Position numbers and translations under genes: made by a program. A DNA stretch of 64,000 nt from Comamonas testosteroni ATCC 11996 (GTDB lineage: Bacteria; Pseudomonadota; Gammaproteobacteria; Burkholderiales; Burkholderiaceae_C), in assembly GCF_000241525.1 (NCBI RefSeq), contig NZ_AHIL01000026.1, forward strand, positions 62,001 through 126,000. Direction: 5' to 3'. Below the pieces are notes generated by a model, which did no database searches, was not told the DNA's origin, and saw only the letters and a list, made by a program, of their open reading frames with translations. Of this stretch, positions 22,668 through 30,606 are shown piece after piece (the first letter of the stretch is position 1; every line of letters begins with the position of its first letter).

Positions 22668-24401
22668 ATGAGTCTTTCCAAACGCGAATTTCTGCAAGTG
22701 CTGGCGGCAGCCAGTGTCTCGGGCATGGGCTTGCAGCGCTATGCCTACGCCGACCAGTCGCTGGCCGACAAGGCCTTGTATGAGGTGGCGCCGTTCGGCA
22801 ATGTGTCCCTGCTGCATATGACGGACTGCCATGCTCAGCTCAATCCGGTGCACTTTCGCGAACCCAATGTCAATCTCGGTATCGCTGCGATGAAGAACCA
22901 GCGCCCGCATCTGGTGGGCGAGCATCTGCTGCGCTCCGTGGGCATCAAGCCCGGCACGGCTTCGGCCCATGCATTCAGCTATCTGGACTTCGAGGCGGCG
23001 GCCAGGCGCTACGGCAAGGTGGGCGGGTTTGCCCATCTGTCCACGCTGGTCAAGCGCATGCGCGCCTCGCGCCCGGGCGCGCTGCTGCTGGACGGCGGCG
23101 ATACCTGGCAGGGCTCGGCCACTTCGCTGTGGACCAAGGCCCAGGACATGGTCGATGCCTGCAAGCTGCTGGGCGTGGACGTGATGACGGGCCACTGGGA
23201 GTTCACCTACGGCATGCAGCGCGTGCAGGAGATCATCGACAAGGACTTCGGCACGCAGACCGACTTTGTGGCGCAAAACGTCAAGACGGCCGATTTCGGC
23301 GATCCGGTGTTCAAGCCCTATGTGATCCGCGAGATCAACGGCGTGCCCGTGGCCATCATCGGCCAGGCCTTTCCGTACACGCCGATCGCCAACCCGCGCT
23401 ATATGGTGGCGGACTGGAGCTTCGGCATCCAGGACGACCATCTACAGAAGATGGTGGACGAGGTGCGCGCCAAAGGGGCCAAGGTGGTGGTCGTGCTCTC
23501 GCACAACGGCATGGACGTGGACCTCAAGATGGCCAGCCGCGTGCGCGGTATCGACGCCATTTTGGGAGGGCACACACATGACGGCATGCCTGTGCCCACG
23601 CTGGTGCAGAACGCGGGCGGCAAGACCATCGTCACCAACGCGGGCTCGAACGGCAAGTTTCTCGGAGTGCTGGACTTCGATGTCAGGGACGGCCAGGTGC
23701 GCGGCTTCCAGTACCGGCTGCTGCCGGTGTTCGCCAGCATCCTGCCCGCCGATACCCAGATGCAGGCGCTGATCACCCGGGTGCGTGCACCCTATGAAAG
23801 CCGGCTGGGCGAAGTGCTGGCGCGCACCGACGGCACGCTGTATCGCCGTGGCAACTTCAACGGCACAGGCGACCAGTTGCTGCTGGACGCCATGATGGAG
23901 GTGCAGAATGCGCCGATTGCCTTCTCGCCGGGCTTTCGCTGGGGGACAACGCTGCTGGCCGGGCAGGACATCACGCGCGAATGGCTGATGGACATGACGG
24001 CCACCACCTATTCCTACGCCACCGTGACCGAGATGACGGGCGCCACGATCAAGACGGTGCTCGAAGACGTGGCCGACAATCTCTTCAATCCCGATCCGTA
24101 CTACCAGCAGGGCGGCGACATGGTGCGCGTGGGCGGTCTGCAATACCAGTGCGACCCGGCGGCTGGCGCGGGCCGGCGCATCAGCGACATGCGCCTGAAC
24201 GGCCAACTTCTGGAGGCGGACAAGAAATACAAGGTGGCCGGCTGGGCTCCCGTGGCCGAAGATGCCAAGAGCGCAGGCCACAAACAGATCTGGGAGCTGG
24301 TCGAGCCCTGGCTCAAGGACCGCAAGACGTTGGGGCCGCGCCGTCTCGACGAGCCCCGACTGATCAATGTCGGCGGCAATCAGGGGCTGGCCAAGGCCTG
24401 A
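22668..24401 (+). CDS. soxB: SoxB, thiosulfohydrolase
   Basis: This 577-residue dimanganese enzyme of the 5'-nucleotidase family hydrolyses the terminal sulfonate from SoxY-bound intermediates to release sulfate. Metal and substrate motifs are DCHAQLNP (about 53-60), GGDTWQGS (about 143-150), GHWEFTYG (about 176-183) and HTHDGMP (about 302-308). The N-terminus SKREFLQVLAAASVSG resembles a Tat signal but with KR in place of RR. The C-terminal domain shows the usual ATTYSYA segment. It ends the sox run and lies 108 bp before the YeeE-type transporter. Confidence 0.96.
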   Translation: MSLSKREFLQVLAAASVSGMGLQRYAYADQSLADKALYEVAPFGNVSLLHMTDCHAQLNPVHFREPNVNLGIAAMKNQRPHLVGEHLLRSVGIKPGTASAHAFSYLDFEAAARRYGKVGGFAHLSTLVKRMRASRPGALLLDGGDTWQGSATSLWTKAQDMVDACKLLGVDVMTGHWEFTYGMQRVQEIIDKDFGTQTDFVAQNVKTADFGDPVFKPYVIREINGVPVAIIGQAFPYTPIANPRYMVADWSFGIQDDHLQKMVDEVRAKGAKVVVVLSHNGMDVDLKMASRVRGIDAILGGHTHDGMPVPTLVQNAGGKTIVTNAGSNGKFLGVLDFDVRDGQVRGFQYRLLPVFASILPADTQMQALITRVRAPYESRLGEVLARTDGTLYRRGNFNGTGDQLLLDAMMEVQNAPIAFSPGFRWGTTLLAGQDITREWLMDMTATTYSYATVTEMTGATIKTVLEDVADNLFNPDPYYQQGGDMVRVGGLQYQCDPAAGAGRRISDMRLNGQLLEADKKYKVAGWAPVAEDAKSAGHKQIWELVEPWLKDRKTLGPRRLDEPRLINVGGNQGLAKA

Positions 24402-24509
24402 TGAAAGCCGATTGGAAAGACGCTTGGAAATCCGATTAAGGCACAGTTATCGTGCGGGCTGGGGTATATGCCATTGCTTTGAAGCCGGGCCGCGCCGTCC
24501 AATGCCCGC

Positions 24510-25619
24510 ATGAGTCCTGCCGAGTTTGATTCCCTGACGGCCACCGTTCTGGTGGCCATTTTGTTGCTGGCCGCCGTACTGGGCTTTGTGATGCGCGAGA
24601 CCCGCTTTTGCACCGTGGGCGCCATCAGCGATGTGGTCTATCTGCAGGACTGGGGGCGGGCGCGCCAGTGGTGCATGGCCATCGCCGTGAGCATGCTGGG
24701 CTTCACGGCGCTGGCGCTGTGCGGCCAGTTGCAAGTGGGCGATGCCCTTTATGCCAGCCGCCGCCTTCTGTGGCTGTCGGCCCTGGCGGGTGGGTTGCTG
24801 TTTGGCGCAGGCATGGTACTGGCATCGGGTTGCGGGGCCAGGAATCTGACCCGGCTGGGCAGCGGCAGCCTCAAGGCGCTCGTTGTGCTGCTGGTCATGG
24901 GCGTGGCCGCCTTTGCCACGCTCAAGGGGATTACCGCCGTGGCGCGGGTGCGCTGGCTGGACAGCGTGCATCTTGAATTCGCGGGCCAGGCCCTGCTGCC
25001 CGAGTGGCTGGCCGGCCAAATAGCCTGGCCCTTGACGCTGCTGCGCGGCGTGCTGGGCCTGGGTCTGGGGGGCTTGCTGTTGCTGCTGGCCTTCGATCCC
25101 CGGCCCGGCGCCGAGCGCAGCCGGGCCGTGCTGCTGGGCGGGCTGCTGGTGGGCCTGTGCGTGACGGCAGCCTGGTGGCTCAGCGGTTATCTGGCGCTGG
25201 TGGCCGAACACCCCCAGACGCTGGAGCAGGTCTATGCCGCGACCTATAGCGGCCGTATCGAGGCCTTCAGCTTTGTCACGCCAGTGGCGCACACGCTGGA
25301 CTGGCTGATGTTCTTCAGCGATCGCAACAAGGTGCTGACCTGGGGCATTGCCTCGGTGGCTGGCGTGGTCCTGGGCAGCTTTGTCCATGCGCTGTGGCGC
25401 CGGGACTTTCAGTGGCAGGGCTTTGCCGACCGCCGGGACCTGGCCCGTCACTTGCTGGGCGGGCTGCTGATGGGCGTAGGCGGGGTGACGGCCATGGGCT
25501 GCACCGTGGGCCAGGGCATCAGTGCGATCTCCATGCTCAGCCTGGGCAGCTTTGTGGCGCTGGCCGGCATTGTGCTGGGGGCGGTGCTGATGCTGCGCCA
25601 TCTGGCAGAGACGGCATGA
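24510..25619 (+). CDS. YeeE/YedE (TsuA-type) sulfur-compound transporter
   Basis: This 369-residue inner-membrane protein has about 9-10 hydrophobic segments. It carries the paired family signatures SGCGARNLTRLGSG (about 108-121) and GCTVGQGISA (about 330-339), plus RETRFCTVGAISD near residue 30. In TsuA/YeeE, cysteines in these loops pass thiosulfate across the membrane by hydrogen bonds. Directly behind soxB, the most economical role is import of thiosulfate or another reduced sulfur species, feeding assimilation. The exact substrate is inferred. Confidence 0.88.
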   Translation: MSPAEFDSLTATVLVAILLLAAVLGFVMRETRFCTVGAISDVVYLQDWGRARQWCMAIAVSMLGFTALALCGQLQVGDALYASRRLLWLSALAGGLLFGAGMVLASGCGARNLTRLGSGSLKALVVLLVMGVAAFATLKGITAVARVRWLDSVHLEFAGQALLPEWLAGQIAWPLTLLRGVLGLGLGGLLLLLAFDPRPGAERSRAVLLGGLLVGLCVTAAWWLSGYLALVAEHPQTLEQVYAATYSGRIEAFSFVTPVAHTLDWLMFFSDRNKVLTWGIASVAGVVLGSFVHALWRRDFQWQGFADRRDLARHLLGGLLMGVGGVTAMGCTVGQGISAISMLSLGSFVALAGIVLGAVLMLRHLAETA

Positions 25620-25630
25620 GGCAAAGTAAA

Positions 25631-25676
25631 TTTGATAGCTTCTTGCGCTTGCTGATAAACAGATTCAGCATGAAAA
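25631..25676 (+). repeat. Dispersed intergenic repeat, copy C
   Basis: TTTGATAGCTTCTTGCGCTT is followed by GCTGATAAACAG and an ending ATTCAGCATGAAAA. It lies between the transporter stop and its terminator. It is a clear relative of copies B, D and F. Confidence 0.6.
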
Positions 25677-25691
25677 CATGCTGAAAACGAG

Positions 25692-25719
25692 AAAAGGAGC
25701 GCGGTAGGCGCTCCTTTTT
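25692..25719. terminator. Intrinsic terminator at the end of the sox-yeeE run
   Basis: AAAAGGAGCGC and GGCGCTCCTTTTTT form a stem of about 10 bp with a short loop. A- and T-runs on both sides let it stop both the rightward sox-yeeE unit and the leftward aminotransferase. Confidence 0.85.
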
Positions 25720-25735
25720 TATGGGCCGCAGCGTT

Positions 25736-26902
25736 TCAGAGCTTGCGCAGGCGCGCGGCTGCCTCGATCAGGGTTTCGTCCTTCTTGGCAAAGCAAAAGC
25801 GCACCACGCGCTGATCGAAGCCGTCGCCGTAGAAGGCCGACAGCGGAATCGCGGCCACGCCGACTTCCTTGACCAGCCACTGGCAGAACTCGGCCTCGTT
25901 GAGATCCGAGACCGAGGAGATGTCGGCACAGAGGAAATAAGTGCCGGCCGTGGGCAGCAGCTTCAGGCGCGAGCCCTGCAGGCCGCCGAGGAACAGATCG
26001 CGCTTGGCCTGGTAGAAGGCCGAAAGCTCCATATAGGGCGCGGGGTCCTGCATGTACTGCGCGAGACCCGCCTGCATGGGCGTGTTCACGGTAAACACAT
26101 TGAACTGGTGCACCTTGCGGAATTCGGCGCTGAGAGCGGCGGGTGCGGCCACGGTGCCGACCTTCCAGCCCGTGACATGGTAGGTCTTGCCAAAGCTGGA
26201 GACGATGAAGGCACGCTCGGCCAGGCCCGGGTAGCGGGCGCTGCTCAGATGCTGGGCGCCGTCGAAGACCATGTGCTCGTAGACCTCGTCGCTGATCAGC
26301 AGCACATTGGTGGGTGCCAACAGCGCCTCTAGCTGGCGCATTTCCGCATCGGTCCAGATGGTGGCACTGGGGTTGTGCGGACTGTTGATGATCAGCAGAC
26401 GCGTGCGCGGCGTGATGGCGGCCGCGATCCTGGCAAAGTCGGGGCGGAAGCTGCCGGGCGTCAGCGGCACCCGCACGGCCACGCCGCCGGCCATCTCGAT
26501 ATTGGGCACATAGCTGTCGTAGCAGGGGTCGAGCACGATGACTTCGTCGCCCGCATGCACGGTGGCCAGGATGGCGGTGAGAATGGCCTGGGTGGCGCCG
26601 GCAGTGATGGTGATCTCGCTGCCCGCGTCATAGCGGCGACCGTGCAGCGTTTCGATCTTGGCGGCCACGGCCTCGCGCAGCGCGGGCCAGCCCGTCATGG
26701 GCGGGTACTGGTTGTGACCGGCGCGCATGGCATCGTTGACAGCGTCAAGCAGCTTTGGGTCGCAGCCGAAGTCGGGGAAGCCCTGGCCCAGATTGACGGC
26801 CTTGTGCTCGGCGGCCAGCGCCGACATGACGGTGAAGATGGTGGTGCCCACATTGGGCAGCTTGCTGGGGAAATTGGGAGTCACGATAGTCTTGCAATGC
26901 AT
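25736..26902 (-). CDS. PLP-dependent aminotransferase, methionine aminotransferase (YbdL)-like
   Basis: This 388-residue class I/II fold type I enzyme has the N-terminal substrate segment AVNLGQGFPDF, SPHNPSATIWT (Asn pairing with the PLP hydroxyl), DEVYEHMVF (Asp for the pyridine nitrogen), the PLP lysine in SSFGKTYHVTGWK (about 237), and the carboxylate Arg in VVRFCFAKK. The QGFPDF pattern is typical of kynurenine/methionine aminotransferases such as YbdL. It is cytosolic. Methionine or 2-oxo-4-methylthiobutanoate chemistry would fit the sulfur setting, but broad specificity is normal. Confidence 0.87.
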   Translation of the reverse strand: MHCKTIVTPNFPSKLPNVGTTIFTVMSALAAEHKAVNLGQGFPDFGCDPKLLDAVNDAMRAGHNQYPPMTGWPALREAVAAKIETLHGRRYDAGSEITITAGATQAILTAILATVHAGDEVIVLDPCYDSYVPNIEMAGGVAVRVPLTPGSFRPDFARIAAAITPRTRLLIINSPHNPSATIWTDAEMRQLEALLAPTNVLLISDEVYEHMVFDGAQHLSSARYPGLAERAFIVSSFGKTYHVTGWKVGTVAAPAALSAEFRKVHQFNVFTVNTPMQAGLAQYMQDPAPYMELSAFYQAKRDLFLGGLQGSRLKLLPTAGTYFLCADISSVSDLNEAEFCQWLVKEVGVAAIPLSAFYGDGFDQRVVRFCFAKKDETLIEAAARLRKL

Positions 26903-26942
26903 GGGCCGGGCGCACAGGCACCGGCCCTTGAGGCGGGCCGGA

Positions 26943-27884
26943 TCAGAGCCCGAAGTCGTCCACGCTGCCGTTCATGGCGCGCATGATGAGGTCGCGCGAG
27001 AGTCGGTCGCTGAGCAGCTCGGCAAACCGGTAGACGAAGTTGCGCAGGTATGCGCCGCGCTTGATGGCCACGCGCGCCACGCTGGTGCCGAAGAGATGGC
27101 CGACAGGGCGCACCACCAGGTCGTTGACGGTGTCGTCGCGCATGGCCATCTCGGCCACGATGCCGATGCCCAGACCCAGACGCACATAGGTCTTGATCAC
27201 GTCGGCATCGATGGCTTCCAGCACGATATGCGGATGCAGGCGGCGCATCTCGAAGGCATGGTCGATCTTGCCGCGTCCGGTAAAGGACGGGTGGTAGGTG
27301 ATCAGGGCCTCCTGGGCGATGTCTTCCAGCGTGATGCGCTCTTTCTGCGCCAGCGGGTGGCCCGTGGGGATGACCAGCACGTGCTGCCATTCGTAGCAGG
27401 GCAGGGTCACCAGATCGGGGTAGTCGGCCAGCGATTCGGTGGCCATGCCGATCTCGGCGACTTCGTCGATCACCATGCGCGCGACTTCGGCAGGCGTGGC
27501 CTGGTGCAGGCTGATGGTGACCTTGGGGTAGAGCTCGCGCAGGCGTGCCACGGCGGGCGGCAGCACATAGCGGGCCTGGGTGTGGGTGGTGGCTATGCTC
27601 AGCGTGCCGCTGTCCTGGGCGCTGTACTGCTCGCCGATGCGCTTGAGATTACCCACCTCGCGCATGATCAGCTCGATGCTCTTGAGGACTTCCTGTCCCG
27701 GCTCGGTGATGCGCTTGAGACGCTTGCCGTGGCGCGCAAAGATATCGATGCCCAGCTCTTCCTCAAGCTCGATGATGGCTTTGGAGACTCCGGGCTGGGA
27801 GGTGTGCAGGGCCTTGGCCGCCTCGGTGAGGTTGAGATTGCGGCGGGCGGCTTCCTGAACGAAGCGGAATTGATGCAGGTTCAT
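26943..27884 (-). CDS. cysB: CysB-like LysR-family regulator of sulfur assimilation
   Basis: This 313-residue protein has an N-terminal winged HTH (MNLHQFRFVQEAARRNLNLTEAAKALHTSQPGVSKAI) typical of CysB/Cbl, which differs from other LysR proteins, and effector-domain segments TTHTQARYVLPP and YHPSFTGRGKID that bind sulfate, O-acetylserine or N-acetylserine. It should activate sulfate and thiosulfate assimilation genes under sulfur limitation. Cbl is the alternative, but the neighbouring chelatase needed for siroheme supports CysB. It is in the same orientation as the aminotransferase and the chelatase. Confidence 0.9.
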   Translation of the reverse strand: MNLHQFRFVQEAARRNLNLTEAAKALHTSQPGVSKAIIELEEELGIDIFARHGKRLKRITEPGQEVLKSIELIMREVGNLKRIGEQYSAQDSGTLSIATTHTQARYVLPPAVARLRELYPKVTISLHQATPAEVARMVIDEVAEIGMATESLADYPDLVTLPCYEWQHVLVIPTGHPLAQKERITLEDIAQEALITYHPSFTGRGKIDHAFEMRRLHPHIVLEAIDADVIKTYVRLGLGIGIVAEMAMRDDTVNDLVVRPVGHLFGTSVARVAIKRGAYLRNFVYRFAELLSDRLSRDLIMRAMNGSVDDFGL

Positions 27885-27942
27885 GACGGCATGGACTAAG
27901 AACTTGCATCATTATGCTTCAAATATCTAAAGAAGCTATTTT

Positions 27943-28371
27943 TTATTTGAAATCTGTATGTTTGAGAGCTTCGGTGCCGGCTGCCGCCTCTATCGCCAGC
28001 TGCGCCAGCAGGGACGTGACGCGAGGATTCTCGCCCGCTGCGGTCTGCAGATCGAACTGGCAGCCGGGATGCTGGCGGCGCAATTCGTCCAGCAGGCGCG
28101 GAATGTCTTCGCGTGCATGTTTGCCGGTACCGAGGAACAGCGGCAGCACGATCAGGTGTTTGACGCCTTGCGCAATCAGGCTCTGCGCGGCGGCAGGCAG
28201 ATCCGGTGCGCAGGCATCCAGATAGGCGCACATGCAGGGCAGGCCGGGCTGCATTGCCTGTACCAGCTGATGCACGGCCTCTATGGGCTGGCGCCAGAGA
28301 GGGTCTCTGGAGCCATGGGCCAGCAGGATCAGACCGGCCCGGTCTGGAGAGTGGTTGGCTGCGTCATCCAT
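27943..28371 (-). CDS. cbiX: Short CbiX-type sirohydrochlorin chelatase
   Basis: This protein of about 142 residues is half the size of class II chelatases with two domains, as for CbiX-small. The metal-binding His lies in ILLAHGSRDPLWR, and the second His in IVLPLFLGTGKHAREDI. It should insert Fe or Co into sirohydrochlorin; beside cysB, siroheme for sulfite reductase is the likely purpose. The ATG at 28371 starts two bases after the lptG stop, and a longer frame upstream lies inside lptG. It may therefore be expressed from the lpt transcript. Confidence 0.85.
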   Translation of the reverse strand: MDDAANHSPDRAGLILLAHGSRDPLWRQPIEAVHQLVQAMQPGLPCMCAYLDACAPDLPAAAQSLIAQGVKHLIVLPLFLGTGKHAREDIPRLLDELRRQHPGCQFDLQTAAGENPRVTSLLAQLAIEAAAGTEALKHTDFK

Positions 28372-28373
28372 GG

Positions 28374-29477
28374 CTAGCGCCTCAGTACCAGCCAGCCAAA
28401 GGCCGAGAGCGATAGCGCGGTGTAGAGCAGACCCGGCGCCGCGGCGGCCAGCCAGGGCCACCAGGATTGCAGAGTGCCGATATAGCCGAACACGTTGTTG
28501 AGCAGGAAGAAGCTGATGCCGGCCATCACCCCGCCAAATACATAGGCCGTGATACCGCCCGAGCGGAAATGCAGATAGGCAAAAGGCAGGGCGAGAACCA
28601 CCATCACCAGGCAGCTCAACGGGTAGAAGACCTTGCGCCAGAACTCGATTTCGTACTTCTGCGCCGCCTGGCCGTTATCTTGCAGGTGACGTACGAACTG
28701 GAACAGTGCAATCGTGGTCATGCGATCGGGCTTGAGCAGCGCACCCGAGACCATGGCCGCAGTGACCTTGGTTGGCCAGTTCATGCTGGCTTCGCTGATT
28801 CGGCTGAGCTTGGTGACATCGCCATCCTGGGCCACCTTGCTGCCTTGCACGCCCTGCAGCGTCCACTGCTCTTCGTCTTCATCGACCTGTGCCGATTGGG
28901 CGCTGATCTGCGCAGCGATGCGGCCCTTGCTGTCGAACTCGAAGATGCGCACATTGACGAAGTCGCCAGGGCTCTTGACGGCGCCGACGTTGATGGCGAC
29001 CGAGTGATCGCCTTGCTTTTCCTTGAGCCAGGCTCCGGTGGCGCCTCGGGAGATCTGGCCTTTGCTGACCACACGCAGTTTCTGGCTGAAGTTGTCGGCA
29101 GCAGGTGCAATATAGTCACCCACCAGCACGGTGAGCACTACAAAGCTCATCCCCAGTACCAGCAGCGTGCGCAGCGCCAGCCAGGGGCCCATGCCGCTGG
29201 TGCGCATGATGGTGAACTCCGAGCTCTGGGCGAACTTGGCCATCACGAAGATGGCGCCGATCAGCACGGCAATCGGCATCAGCTCGTAGAGGTGGCCCGG
29301 AATGGACAGGGCCACGAACAGCAGCGCGCGCGTGGCGGTGTAGCCGGCATTGCCGCTGCCCACCCAGCGCATTTCATCGACCAGATCAAAAAAGAAGAAC
29401 AGCGCCAGAAAGGCCAGCGAGACATACAGGACGGCCTGTATGACCTCGCGATAGATCAGGTTGCGCAGAACTTTCAT
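28374..29477 (-). CDS. lptG: LptG, LPS export ABC permease
   Basis: This 367-residue inner-membrane protein has three N-terminal membrane segments, a large periplasmic beta-jellyroll part (about 125-270) and three C-terminal segments. The coupling segment SSEFTIMRTSGMG near residue 85 is typical. With LptF and the ATPase LptB it extracts LPS and moves it to LptC. The ATG at 29477 overlaps the lptF stop (ATGA) and follows AGGAGAGCG. Confidence 0.93.
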   Translation of the reverse strand: MKVLRNLIYREVIQAVLYVSLAFLALFFFFDLVDEMRWVGSGNAGYTATRALLFVALSIPGHLYELMPIAVLIGAIFVMAKFAQSSEFTIMRTSGMGPWLALRTLLVLGMSFVVLTVLVGDYIAPAADNFSQKLRVVSKGQISRGATGAWLKEKQGDHSVAINVGAVKSPGDFVNVRIFEFDSKGRIAAQISAQSAQVDEDEEQWTLQGVQGSKVAQDGDVTKLSRISEASMNWPTKVTAAMVSGALLKPDRMTTIALFQFVRHLQDNGQAAQKYEIEFWRKVFYPLSCLVMVVLALPFAYLHFRSGGITAYVFGGVMAGISFFLLNNVFGYIGTLQSWWPWLAAAAPGLLYTALSLSAFGWLVLRR

Positions 29478-30583
29478 CGTGCGCTCTCCTGACGCTTGCC
29501 CGAGCGCAGCAGCAGATCGCGTGGCGACCAGCGGAAATGGCGCGCCGCCAGCACCAGCACGCTGAGCGTGAGGATGCTGCCGTGCAACAGGCCCAGAATG
29601 CCCCACATGCCTATCTTGTTGGCGCTGACCCAGCTCTCGCCCAGGGTCATGAGGTTGTAGTACACGATAAATGCGAAGAGGGCGATCATCAGGCTGCTGC
29701 TATTGCCCGCACGCGGGTTCACACTGGAGATGGCCAGGCCCAGAATGACAAAATTCAGCGCCGCAAAGGGCAGGCCCAGACGCCATGCGAGCACGGAGCG
29801 GGCGATCGGCTCGTCCTTGCCGATCAAGTCCTTGGTGGGCATGCTGCGCGCGGCCATTTCTTCGATGGTGACGGGGTTGTCATTGTCGACCTGCACACCG
29901 TATTCCTTGAATTCAGTGATACGTACCGAGCCGTCGTCGCTGCGCGTCTCCATGCGCTGGCCGTCCTCCAGAATCACCATGCGCTGGCCCTTGATGACGG
30001 CCAGATGCGCGCCCTTGGCGGAGGTCACGGACTCCTTGCCCGGGTCGCGCGAGACCACAAAGACGTTGCTGGCCGCCATGTCCGAGGGGGAGTCCTTGTC
30101 GACGAAGAACACGCGTGTGCCGCCCGCCGATTCCTGGAACTCGCCGGGTGCGATGCGATCCAAATCGCTGCGCTGCTGGAACTGGGTCTTGATCTGCTCG
30201 ATTTGCTGGTAGGACCAGGGCAGCACGCCCAGGGCCAGCACGGCCGTGATGAGAATCACCGGCCAGGCAAAGCGCAGCAAGGGTTTGAGCAGACTGGCCA
30301 GGCCCTGGCCGGCAGCAAACCAGATGACCATCTCGCTGTCGCGATACATGCGCGACAGTGAGCCCACAATGGCGACAAACAGACTCAGGCCCAAAATGGT
30401 GGGGAGTTGTCCGAGCACGGTGAAACCCATGACCAGCATCACGTCGGAAGGGCTGACACTGCCCTTGTAAGCCTGACCCAGGGTGCGGATCAGCATCATG
30501 GTCATCACCACAGTGATCAGAACCACGGCCGTCGCGCCAAAGCTGCGGGCCAGCTCTTTGCGTATGGATGAATCGAATAACAT
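29474..30583 (-). CDS. lptF: LptF, LPS export ABC permease
   Basis: This 369-residue paralogue of LptG starts MLFDSSIRKELARSF, usual for beta-proteobacterial LptF. Three membrane helices, the coupling segment RDSEMVIWFAAGQG, the periplasmic jellyroll (about 140-260) and three C-terminal helices follow. It forms a heterodimer with LptG in the inner membrane. It diverges from pepA, with only about 23 bp between the two start codons, an arrangement conserved in many proteobacteria. Confidence 0.94.
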   Translation of the reverse strand: MLFDSSIRKELARSFGATAVVLITVVMTMMLIRTLGQAYKGSVSPSDVMLVMGFTVLGQLPTILGLSLFVAIVGSLSRMYRDSEMVIWFAAGQGLASLLKPLLRFAWPVILITAVLALGVLPWSYQQIEQIKTQFQQRSDLDRIAPGEFQESAGGTRVFFVDKDSPSDMAASNVFVVSRDPGKESVTSAKGAHLAVIKGQRMVILEDGQRMETRSDDGSVRITEFKEYGVQVDNDNPVTIEEMAARSMPTKDLIGKDEPIARSVLAWRLGLPFAALNFVILGLAISSVNPRAGNSSSLMIALFAFIVYYNLMTLGESWVSANKIGMWGILGLLHGSILTLSVLVLAARHFRWSPRDLLLRSGKRQESAR

Positions 30584-30606
30584 TGGCTAAAAGGAAAACA
30601 CCGATT

